Shown piece after piece: positions 47,301 through 53,679 of a DNA stretch of 64,000 nt (positions within the stretch are counted from its first letter, which is position 1; each line of letters starts with the position of its first letter). A program made the position numbers and the translations under genes. The stretch lies in the NCBI RefSeq assembly GCF_900103185.1, contig NZ_FNJD01000019.1, positions 1-64,000 of the forward strand, written 5' to 3'. This DNA comes from Sulfitobacter litoralis. GTDB lineage: Bacteria > Pseudomonadota > Alphaproteobacteria > Rhodobacterales > Rhodobacteraceae. A model generated the notes under the pieces. That model had not been told where the DNA came from. It searched no databases and saw only the letters and a program-made list of their open reading frames with translations.

Positions 47301-47806
47301 AGCTGCGCGCCGGTGACCGGATCGAAGGCAAGGACAAAGAAATTTATGACCAGGGGCTGGTAGGCATCCTGCGCGATCTGCACGACCAGATCGATGCCGC
47401 CGTGGCCGACGCCTATGGCTGGCCTGCGGACCTGTCCGACGATGATATCCTGCACCACTTGGTGGACCTGAACCGCGAACGCGCGGCAGAGGAAGCGCGC
47501 GGGCATATCCGCTATCTGCGCCCCGATTATCAGAACCCTGCTGGCACCGCAGCCAAGCCCAAAGACGAACAAGGCGCTATGGACCTTGGCCCCAAGGAAG
47601 CGGTGACAAAAGACCCTTGGCCCAAATCCCTACCCGAACAGATCGCCGCTGTCCGCGCCGTCCTGACCGCCATGGGTGGTGCAACACCCGAACAGGTCGC
47701 CCGGCGCTTTGCCCGTGGCCGCGCCACTACCGTGCAACCCCTGCTGGAAAGCCTTGCCGCACTGGGACAGGCGCGGTTGGTCGAAGGGGGCAGGTTTGCG
47801 GTGTAG
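44348..47806 (+). CDS. MmeI-like single-chain restriction-modification enzyme (type IIG/IIL)
   Basis: A 1152-aa protein from a TTG start with GGGGCAGGG upstream. The N-terminal nuclease domain has Asp69 in RGFIDLYRAKHF and Glu79-x-Lys81 in VMEAKQ, a PD-ExK arrangement. A helical spacer follows. The methyltransferase has SAM motif VLDPACGSGNFLYVAL near residue 416 and catalytic FIVGNPPF near residue 580. A target-recognition domain and a C-terminal helical domain complete the MmeI layout. Such enzymes methylate one strand of an asymmetric site and cut at a distance. No separate specificity or restriction gene is needed, and none is present. Confidence 0.9.
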   Translation: MQIEEFIDRWKCSGGSERANFQTFANELCDALSIERPAPAKETAAANSYCFEHPVTFIHTGTQSRGFIDLYRAKHFVMEAKQGVGGSQPDTNAQPSLMPDLPSATRKGHGTRGTRRWDDTMLRARSQADGYARAVSRDDGWPPFLLIVDVGHVIEVYADFSGQGQGYTQYPDGNRYRITMDDLRDPKTQERLRMIWTDPHALDPSKIAAQVTREVADRLAALGKSFEGQGHEPEAVARFLMRCLFTMFAEDVDLIPHGSFTKLLKRLRGHPEHAAQSLKGLWETMNTGGFSQALMIDLMRFNGGLFKDADALPLSEVQLSLLIDAAEKDWREVEPAIFGTLLERALDKRQRHKLGAHYTPRAYVERLVVPTIMDPLRSDWRDVQAAAVTLATQGREDEARDAVRAFHASLCEIRVLDPACGSGNFLYVALEMMKRMEGEVTALLAELGEDQGALSLAGHTVDPHQFLGIELNPWAAAVAELVLWIGYLQWHFRTHGKASPSEPVLRDFRNIENRDAVLTYAGTQARLDDAGEPVTRWDGQTFTVHPVTGEQVPDPEARTAVLDYLKPQPAKWPEAQFIVGNPPFIGASRMRESLGDGYAEALWKGYPKMPHSADFVMFWWEKAALAARDWKSATAKGTRRFGLITTNSLRQTFNRKVLAPHLADPKTGLSLTYAIPDHPWVDAGDGAAVRIAMTVAEKGRSPGRLLTVTEDVKGVSEADGRLVRFDIQKGKIFANLRIGADVAGAEPLKANEGLSTRGVMLFGGGFILTEEQAFALGLGVDEKASQVIKQYRNGRDLLGVSRGLYVIDLVGLTEEQVRRNMPKVYQHVRDNVWPERQQNNRESRKRNWWIFGEALAPFRPALETVNRYIVTVETAKHRSFQFLDRQILPDNKLVAIALDDASILAVLSSRQHVSWSLSAGSWLGVGNDPVYAKSKCFDPFPLPNLTDAQKTYLRSLGEQLDAHRKDRQAAHPKLTLTQMYNVLEKLRAGDRIEGKDKEIYDQGLVGILRDLHDQIDAAVADAYGWPADLSDDDILHHLVDLNRERAAEEARGHIRYLRPDYQNPAGTAAKPKDEQGAMDLGPKEAVTKDPWPKSLPEQIAAVRAVLTAMGGATPEQVARRFARGRATTVQPLLESLAALGQARLVEGGRFAV

Positions 47807-47849
47807 ACGCGCACCAATGGCGTGCAGATAACAGGATGGAAGGCTATTC

Positions 47850-48029
47850 ATGGCAAAAACACAGCCAGTTTCTGGCTGGAAGGATGCGCAAATGTTCGGT
47901 TGTCGCGGAATTGTAGTAATATCAATTTCAGACGACCTCCAAGAGGCGGATATCATTACGTTCCGTGATTGCCGCAATATTCACATTCAAGTCAAAGCCA
48001 AGCATAATGCAAGCATGAAGTCCGATTAA
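47850..48029 (+). CDS. Small island protein, 59 aa, unknown
   Basis: The frame encodes MAKTQPVSGWKDAQMFGCRG followed by a beta-like stretch (IVVISISDDLQEADIITFRD) and ends in MKSD. GGAAGG lies about 8 bases before the ATG. It is close behind the MmeI-like gene and ends inside the first operator-like repeat. No family is recognised. Real translation is plausible but unproven. Confidence 0.4.
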   Translation: MAKTQPVSGWKDAQMFGCRGIVVISISDDLQEADIITFRDCRNIHIQVKAKHNASMKSD

Positions 48030-48093
48030 TGCTTGCAAATAACCACCCGAATGGGCAATTATGTAAGCATGGACAAAAAAAGGATGCTTGCAA
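48007..48093. promoter_or_regulatory. two paired ATGCTTGCA-type inverted repeats before the P63C gene
   Basis: ATGCAAGCAT (48007-48016) faces ATGCTTGCAA (48029-48038). ATGTAAGCAT (48061-48070) faces ATGCTTGCAA (48084-48093). Each pair has a centre-to-centre distance of 22-23 bases, and the last half-site ends one base before the P63C start codon. The set looks like a repressor operator region. Confidence 0.5.
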
Positions 48094-48094
48094 A

Positions 48095-49129
48095 ATGGAT
48101 AGTAATGAAAAAGGACGGGCGGCGGGAGGGGTCGCTAGGGCGGAAAGCCTTAGCCCGAAAGAGAGATCAAAAATTGCCTCGGAGGCCGCGAAGGCTCGCT
48201 GGTCAAACACCAAAGCCCCAACCCCTGATATGCCCATAGTCGTCGAGGGGTATTCTAGTCACATCGACCTTGTCGATGCACGGTTGCCATGTGCGGTCAT
48301 TGAGTGGCCAGATGGGCGTATTCAGCGAGTGTTGAGCGAGAATGGGATCACGAATGCAATTTTGGGCGGGCGGAGCGGAGCATCTAAACGCCTGAAAAGC
48401 AGTGGGGCTACAAAGCCTCTGTTTCTGGCCCCACGGCAGCTAGAGGCATTCATACACAAAGACTTAGAGGACGGGCCCCTTAAGCCGATTGAGTATGTCG
48501 AGGGCTCTCGTGTTGTGCGCGGATATGATGCCGAAATTCTAGTGGCGGTATGCGCCGTCTGGTTGAGGGCGCGCGCCGCAGGCGCTCTGCAAAAGCAACA
48601 GTTAGCGAAAGCGCAAAAGGCCGAAGACCTAACGCTTGCCCTAGCAAACACTGGTGTAGCGGCGCTGATTGATGAGGCCACCGGATATCAGGATGACCGC
48701 GCAAAGGACGCACTCGCGAAGATATTTGCCCAGTTTCTCGCTAAAGAGCGTCAAAAATGGACTTTAACTTTTCCTCTTGATTTTTATCGAGAAATTTATC
48801 GCCTTCGTGGGTGGAAGTTTGAGCCGTGGAATACTCGTAGGCCACAAGTTATCGCAAAATGGACCGACGACTTTGTTTATGACCGGCTAGCACCCGGCCT
48901 TACAGAAGAGTTGCGAGACAAGAACCCCACATCGGAAACTGGCAGGAGACCGCATAAGCACCACCAATGGTTCAATCCGCAGCGAGGTCACCCGCAGCTG
49001 AAAGAGCATATCGCAGGCGTCATTGCATTACTTCGAGCCGCTGAAACGTGGGAAGAGTTCAAACGAAAGCTGAATAGGGTATATCCCAAGTTTGGTGAGA
49101 CCATAGAAATGAAATTAGATCGCGGCTAA
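48095..49129 (+). CDS. P63C domain protein
   Basis: A 344-aa protein. Its N-terminus has an Ala-rich SKIASEAAKARW element that looks nucleic-acid-binding. The middle contains ALIDEATGYQDDRAKDALAKIFAQFL, then WTLTFPLDFYREIYRLRGW, the hallmark of the P63C domain. The C-terminus is rich in His and basic residues. P63C proteins occur on phages and integrative elements with no known activity. ATG 48095 was chosen over 48029, which lies inside the operator repeats. A terminator follows at 49182. Confidence 0.85.
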   Translation: MDSNEKGRAAGGVARAESLSPKERSKIASEAAKARWSNTKAPTPDMPIVVEGYSSHIDLVDARLPCAVIEWPDGRIQRVLSENGITNAILGGRSGASKRLKSSGATKPLFLAPRQLEAFIHKDLEDGPLKPIEYVEGSRVVRGYDAEILVAVCAVWLRARAAGALQKQQLAKAQKAEDLTLALANTGVAALIDEATGYQDDRAKDALAKIFAQFLAKERQKWTLTFPLDFYREIYRLRGWKFEPWNTRRPQVIAKWTDDFVYDRLAPGLTEELRDKNPTSETGRRPHKHHQWFNPQRGHPQLKEHIAGVIALLRAAETWEEFKRKLNRVYPKFGETIEMKLDRG

Positions 49130-49181
49130 TCCACTGACACGACCTTTGCCGCCTTTTTAGCAATCTCACTGCGTTCTAGTA

Positions 49182-49206
49182 GCGAGAGCTTATCGGCTCT
49201 CGCCTT
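49182..49206 (+). terminator. Rho-independent terminator after the P63C gene
   Basis: GCGAGAGC and GCTCTCGC form a perfect 8-bp stem with a 6-nt loop, followed by CTTT. The remaining bases up to the tRNA show no gene. Confidence 0.65.
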
Positions 49207-49434
49207 TCGCCCACCCCAACGCTGGCCTGATATGTCTGGTGCAGCTAATCCGAACTAGAAACATGGCAGGCGCAATTGCCGACGATGCAAAGGCGAAAAT
49301 TAGCGTAAATTGACTCATGCAAGGAGTAAGCCGCTCTAAAGGGCATCAATGCTCAAAGGGTGGATATTTAGGGGGATACGACGCAACACCGGAAGCAATT
49401 TTCCACTAAAAATCAATTGTTTACATGATCTATA

Positions 49435-49451
49435 TGGTGCCCCCACACGGA
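49435..49451. repeat. island attachment site inside tRNA-Thr
   Basis: The 3'-terminal 17 bases of the tRNA gene are repeated exactly at 35972-35988. This copy marks the right boundary of the island. Confidence 0.9.
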
Positions 49452-49510
49452 CTCGAACCGCGGACCTACTGATTACAAATCAGTTGCTCTACCAGCTGAG
49501 CTATAGGGGC
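49435..49510 (-). tRNA. tRNA-Thr, anticodon TGT
   Basis: 76 bases with encoded CCA. The acceptor stem GCCCCTA pairs with the 3' strand through G-T wobble. The D arm is GCTCAGCTGGTAGAGC, the anticodon loop TTTGTAA gives TGT, and the T arm contains GGTTCGAGTCC. The gene is intact although the island is inserted at its 3' end, because the element carries the matching 17 bases. Confidence 0.95.
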
Positions 49511-49637
49511 ACTGAGGGAGCGTTTAAGAGATTGCTGCGGGCCGTGCAAGAGGGGAAATGTCAATTTTTTGCAGTTTTACACAAGTCCCGCAAAAGGCTA
49601 TTGGAATGCAGGTACCAGTAGGGGTGGGAAAGCGTTC

Positions 49638-50513
49638 ATGCAGTTGATTTTGCACACAGGTGGCCATTACACCGAAGAAGACAGATTGCTGAAAAGCCTG
49701 CAATCTAACCATGATTTACTGACCCAGGCAGGAACACATACGCCAAGCCCCAGCACCTACCGCGGTTTGTTTCGCGATACGTTGAATGCGATGCATAAAT
49801 CCTCGGCTGCTGACGGGGCGCGGGATGTGCTGCTGGACGCGGTCATGGGGGAGTCAGAAGCGGATCGGGTGATCTTTTCCGACGCGAATTTCTTTCGCAC
49901 CCCCGCTACGGCTGTTGTCGAAGGGATGCTCTATCCCGCCGCCCCTGTACGTATGATGCGGATGGCACAGTTGTTTCCCGATGACGAACTGCAGATCTTT
50001 ATGGGGATCCGCAATCCGGCAACGCTTTTGCCAGTGCTTTATGATGTGGCGGCTGACAAATCTCCGACACAGTTCTGGGGCGACAAGGATCCGTTGGATG
50101 TGCGCTGGTCAGACACGCTGGGATTGCTGCGCGATTCCGCCCCTGAGATTAATATCACGGTCTGGTGCAACGAAGATGCGCCGCTGATCTGGGGACATAT
50201 CATGCGCGACATGGCGGGTCTGCCTGCCACGACCCCGCTCAAGGGGGAGTTTGACCTGCTCGAAACGATTATGCGCCCGGAGGGGATGAAACGCTTTACG
50301 TCTTATCTGGCCGCACACCCTGAAATCACTGCGGCCCAACACCAGCGGGTGATTGCCGCGTTTTTAGATAAATACGCGATAGATGACGCGCTTGAAGAAG
50401 AGCTGGATATGCCCGACTGGACCGAAGAACTGGTCGAGGATATGACAGAGGTCTATGATGAAGACCTCGCGCGTATCCAAGAAATTCCCGGGGTTCGGGT
50501 AATTCTGCCGTAA
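49638..50513 (+). CDS. Sulfotransferase-like P-loop protein, function unknown
   Basis: A 291-aa soluble protein that begins MQLILHTGGHYTEEDRLLKSL, reminiscent of the PAPS-binding strand-loop of sulfotransferases, but the loop lacks the Lys-Thr pair. QIFMGIRNPATLLPVLYDV resembles the second (3'-phosphate) motif. The acidic C-terminal third is unusual (EELDMPDWTEELVEDMTEVYDED). A conserved hypothetical protein; enzymatic activity is uncertain. Confidence 0.75.
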   Translation: MQLILHTGGHYTEEDRLLKSLQSNHDLLTQAGTHTPSPSTYRGLFRDTLNAMHKSSAADGARDVLLDAVMGESEADRVIFSDANFFRTPATAVVEGMLYPAAPVRMMRMAQLFPDDELQIFMGIRNPATLLPVLYDVAADKSPTQFWGDKDPLDVRWSDTLGLLRDSAPEINITVWCNEDAPLIWGHIMRDMAGLPATTPLKGEFDLLETIMRPEGMKRFTSYLAAHPEITAAQHQRVIAAFLDKYAIDDALEEELDMPDWTEELVEDMTEVYDEDLARIQEIPGVRVILP

Positions 50514-50556
50514 GCTCGTCACGCGTGGGTCACCGTTAATCTTAGTTCGACATGCA

Positions 50557-50586
50557 AAAAGCCCGCGCTTACCAGCGCGGGCTTTT
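50557..50586. terminator. bidirectional terminator
   Basis: A perfect 13-bp stem, AAAAGCCCGCGCT/AGCGCGGGCTTTT, with loop TACC between two convergent genes. The A/T ends serve both strands. Confidence 0.85.
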
Positions 50587-50606
50587 CGATTTGTTCAACC
50601 GAGACC

Positions 50607-51812
50607 TCAGGACTTTTTGATGTCGCCAACCTTCTGTTTGTCTGCCTCGGCCTCTGCCGCGTCAACGACGCGCTGACCGGAAGCCTTGGCCTTTTCGACG
50701 AACGCATCTGCAGCTGAGGAACCGGGGGCAGCGGCGTCCGCATCTTCTTTGGTTTCGCGCAAGACTTTCTTGGCCTCGTCCGATGCCGCCTGCGCAACCT
50801 TACCCAGCTTCGACTTCTCTTCCGCAAAGATACGCTCTGCATCGGCCATCAGCTGGTCGCGGTGCTGACCCATATAACGGTCTTCGGTCCGGCTACGCGG
50901 CAATGCCGCGCCAATGGCGGCCCCGACGGCCAGTGCAAGCGCACCGACGACCAAGGGCTGATCTTCGAAGATATCGACCGCGCGATCACGGCCTTCGCGA
51001 CCATAGGATGCTGCTGACGCACGTGCACGCACGGCGCTTTCACGGGCTGCAATCACGCGTTCACGTGCGGCTTCGGACAGATCCTCGGTCCCCTCCGCCA
51101 GGCGGCGGCGTAGCTGCGCGGCGCGATCAGCGGTGGAAGACGTGAAGTCGCGTGCGCCCGAGGCAACGGAATGACCGGCATCAGACACCGCACCTGCGGC
51201 TCCTTTCGCCTTGCCCGCAACGGTCGACCCTGCGCTGGACGCGGCACCGGATACGCGACCACCTGCGCGCGATGCGGCGTCGCCTGCGCGTTGTGCCAGA
51301 CCGGGGGTGTCGTCGTCATCGTCATGGCGTGCCCAAGATGGCACATCACCTGACCGTGCGACTTCGCCCGAATAGTAGGGTTTGGACGGATCACCGGGCT
51401 GTGGCCCTAGATCGCGGCGCTGTCCTGCGGGGATCACGCCATGCTGCTGTGCGGCGACGGGCAAACCACTGTGGTCGTCGCGATCGCCATAGTAGTTTGT
51501 GCGGTTGCGCGGATCACGGTGGTCATAGCTGTCACGTGTACCCATACGGTCACGGCCCGGGGCTCTGTCGCCGGCCATCAGCCATGCCAGCCCTGCCCCG
51601 GTCAGCGCCAGCGCGATTGGATTACGCTTCACCGCGTCGGTGACCGACCGTCCAATGTCACCACCATGTTCACGGAACTGATCCGAAAACTGGCGGGCAA
51701 TTGTCTCTACCGAGAATTTATCTTGCAGATCATCCAAGGTGTTGGTCAGTCCGGCGCGTTCACGTTCGATCTCGCGTTCGATTTCTTCGGGCGTGCGGCT
51801 ATCATTTGTCAT
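50607..51812 (-). CDS. DUF3618 domain membrane-associated protein
   Basis: A 401-aa protein. The N-terminal DUF3618 motif is RTPEEIEREIERERAGLTNTLDDLQDKF, then a hydrophobic helix, AVKRNPIALALTGAGLAWLM. The long Ala/Gly/Ser-rich middle looks disordered (AGGRVSGAASSAGSTVAGKA). A second helix, QPLVVGALALAVGAAIGAALP, is followed by a helical, LEA-like tail. It is the last of three overlapping genes with related C-terminal membrane-helix patterns. Roles in envelope stability under stress are inferred. Confidence 0.85.
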   Translation of the reverse strand: MTNDSRTPEEIEREIERERAGLTNTLDDLQDKFSVETIARQFSDQFREHGGDIGRSVTDAVKRNPIALALTGAGLAWLMAGDRAPGRDRMGTRDSYDHRDPRNRTNYYGDRDDHSGLPVAAQQHGVIPAGQRRDLGPQPGDPSKPYYSGEVARSGDVPSWARHDDDDDTPGLAQRAGDAASRAGGRVSGAASSAGSTVAGKAKGAAGAVSDAGHSVASGARDFTSSTADRAAQLRRRLAEGTEDLSEAARERVIAARESAVRARASAASYGREGRDRAVDIFEDQPLVVGALALAVGAAIGAALPRSRTEDRYMGQHRDQLMADAERIFAEEKSKLGKVAQAASDEAKKVLRETKEDADAAAPGSSAADAFVEKAKASGQRVVDAAEAEADKQKVGDIKKS

Positions 51813-52200
51813 TGTAAACCTCCTTCACGGCTTGCGCGTCGCGCTTTACGTTTTTAGTGGCACGGCTCGGTGCCAAGCTGCTGAGCTTGAGAGCGCTGGT
51901 GCCTTTGCTCGCCATCAGATAGGCGATCAAGGCAAAGGCAACGCCGACGATCAATGCAGACCAGCCGGCGGGAATGCCTGCCTCGGTCAAGGCCGCGACA
52001 AGCGCCGCAGTCAGTACGTTCAATGCTGTCAAAGCAACAATGACGGCCCCCACGATCAAACCGATGGCAGCGCCCGCTGATTTCAGATTTTCATTCACCT
52101 CGGCACGGGCCAGATCGACCTCGCTGCGCACAAGCGAGCTGACGTGGGTCAGTGCATCGCTCAGCAAACTTCCTGTGGATTTATTAGGATCGGTGGTCAT
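51802..52200 (-). CDS. Phage holin family/DUF1469-like membrane protein
   Basis: A 132-aa protein with a cytoplasmic amphipathic N-terminus (LTHVSSLVRSEVDLARAEVNENL) followed by two hydrophobic helices: AAIGLIVGAVIVALTALNVL and AGWSALIVGVAFALIAYLM. This is the Phage_holin_3_6-like fold found in many proteobacterial stress operons, not a lysis gene in this setting. It overlaps both neighbours (11 and 4 bases). Confidence 0.85.
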   Translation of the reverse strand: MTTDPNKSTGSLLSDALTHVSSLVRSEVDLARAEVNENLKSAGAAIGLIVGAVIVALTALNVLTAALVAALTEAGIPAGWSALIVGVAFALIAYLMASKGTSALKLSSLAPSRATKNVKRDAQAVKEVYNDK

Positions 52201-52757
52201 TGTGTGCCCCCCTTCGAGGTAGTGTTCACGGCAGGTGCGGCCACATCATTGGTGTTCAGACCCTGCGTACGCTCGGTTGGAACGGGGCGTTCCATGTCGC
52301 GGCCCTCATAGGCATAGCGCTCACCACGGGCACCCGTCTCGGAGGCTTTGGCAAAACGAGTTGCGGCGAAGCCCACCAATGCGGCACCACCTAGAAAGAC
52401 AAACGGGTTACGCTTGGCAAAATCGGTGACAGCACCAACCATCTCGCCCAGATCTTTGTCGCGCATCGAATCCGATGCATCGGCAAGGCCGTCTGCAAGC
52501 TGGCTAAAGGTACGTTCTTGCGGCGAACCGCTGCGCAATTCGTCGGCTGCAGTGCGCAATGCGCTGGCCACGCCCTTAACTTCGTCTGCAGCGGCACCCT
52601 TGGCGTCGTCTGCATAGCGTGCGGCGTCGGAAGCAACGGTATCGGCCACATCTTTGGCCCGAGTTTTCGCCTCTTGCGTGGCGGAAGCTGCGGTTGCTTT
52701 TGCTTTTTCATTCAGGTCCTGCGCGCCGGCAGGATTGCTATTTTTGTGATCAGTCAT
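52197..52757 (-). CDS. ElaB/DUF883-like tail-anchored helical protein
   Basis: A 186-aa protein with a long charged helix (KAKATAASATQEAKTRAKDV) and one membrane helix, RNPFVFLGGAALVGFAATRF, near residue 135. A polar tail follows. The helix-then-RNP-membrane pattern is the same as in the DUF3618 protein and in ElaB/YqjD proteins that tether ribosomes or other factors to the membrane. It opens the three-gene operon. Confidence 0.75.
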   Translation of the reverse strand: MTDHKNSNPAGAQDLNEKAKATAASATQEAKTRAKDVADTVASDAARYADDAKGAAADEVKGVASALRTAADELRSGSPQERTFSQLADGLADASDSMRDKDLGEMVGAVTDFAKRNPFVFLGGAALVGFAATRFAKASETGARGERYAYEGRDMERPVPTERTQGLNTNDVAAPAVNTTSKGGTQ

Positions 52758-52773
52758 GGTGCGCTCCTTTTGA

Positions 52774-52842
52774 TTAGGCGACTAGGTTGAGAACGGCGAG
52801 AACGACCACGATCAGGCCGATGAGGTAAAAAACTCCATGCAT
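52774..52842 (-). CDS. 22-aa membrane peptide
   Basis: The frame reads MHGVFYLIGLIVVVLAVLNLVA, a single hydrophobic helix, preceded by AAGGAGAATTCGA, one of the strongest ribosome sites in the window. Similar tiny peptides (FYLIGLIVVVLA-like) occur next to stress operons in Rhodobacteraceae. It lies just upstream of the DUF883-like gene on the same strand. Confidence 0.6.
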   Translation of the reverse strand: MHGVFYLIGLIVVVLAVLNLVA

Positions 52843-53074
52843 TCGAATTCTCCTTAGTTGGTCACGTTCCTGTCATCGAGGGACCAACGGCCGGTGCTGA
52901 ATTTCGTTCCGCACCCACACGCCCGAAGCAATAAAAAATCTGCGACGAGCCGGTGAAAATCGGGGGGTGTATATAGGCACGCGCGAGGCGAATAATCGCT
53001 GAACACAGCATGGAACACATTCGGACGCTGCGGCGTTTGACACCGAATGCAATCACATCCCAGAGGAGATCGAT

Positions 53075-53569
53075 ATGTCGATGAACAGCCTAAAAGACGT
53101 GTACCACGACCAACTGCAAGATATGTACAGCGCCAACAAACAGTCGCTTGATGTGGTCGTCGCACTTGGTCGCGCCGCCACGGACAAAGACCTGTCCGAA
53201 GCTCTGATCGCGGGGTCGAATGGCATCAGTGAAGGTATGGAAAAGCTTGCCGAAATCTGTAACGCCCATGACATCAAGCCAAGCGGCGAACATTGCAAAG
53301 GCATGGAAGGTCTGGTCGCAGAGGCCAAGGCGCACGTCCTGAACGAAGATTTTGGCGACGACGATGTGCGCGACGCGATGATCATCACGCAGTACCAACG
53401 TATGGTACACTATGCGCTAGCCGGTTACGGCTGCCTCGTGGCGTTCGCCAACCGTCTGGGCAAAGACGAAGACGGTGCGGTCTTGCAAGAATGTCTGGAT
53501 CAAACTTATGACGGCGATCGCCGCATGACCGAGATTGCAACTGGCGGCGTGAACAAAGCTGCTGCCTAA
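53075..53569 (+). CDS. Ferritin-like DUF892 (YciF-type) protein
   Basis: A 164-aa four-helix protein opening with MSMNSLKDVYHDQLQDMYSAN. Metal-ligand-like residues occur in helices containing EHCKGMEGLVAEAK and DAMIITQYQRMVHYALAGYG, and a final helix follows. YciF-type proteins are induced by stress and may bind diiron. GAGGAG precedes the ATG. It is divergent from the DUF883/DUF3618 operon, so the two may share stress control. Confidence 0.92.
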   Translation: MSMNSLKDVYHDQLQDMYSANKQSLDVVVALGRAATDKDLSEALIAGSNGISEGMEKLAEICNAHDIKPSGEHCKGMEGLVAEAKAHVLNEDFGDDDVRDAMIITQYQRMVHYALAGYGCLVAFANRLGKDEDGAVLQECLDQTYDGDRRMTEIATGGVNKAAA

Positions 53570-53608
53570 GCCGACGTTGGCTGGCCCTGCCCGCCACCCT
53601 ACGCACAC

Positions 53609-53637
53609 AAAAGCCCCGCTAATTCAGCGGGGCTTTT
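53609..53637. terminator. bidirectional terminator
   Basis: A perfect 12-bp stem, AAAAGCCCCGCT/AGCGGGGCTTTT, with loop AATTC sits between the DUF892 gene and the convergent channel gene. Confidence 0.85.
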
Positions 53638-53679
53638 TCTATGTCTAGGGGTGCCGAACAACCTGTGATGTAGCAGCGC

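Noticed and set aside
36130-49129. complete prophage
   Set aside because: No capsid, terminase, portal or tail genes between the attachment sites.
51802-52200. prophage lysis holin
   Set aside because: No endolysin or phage structural genes nearby; the gene sits in an overlapping stress operon, so the holin name reflects fold only.
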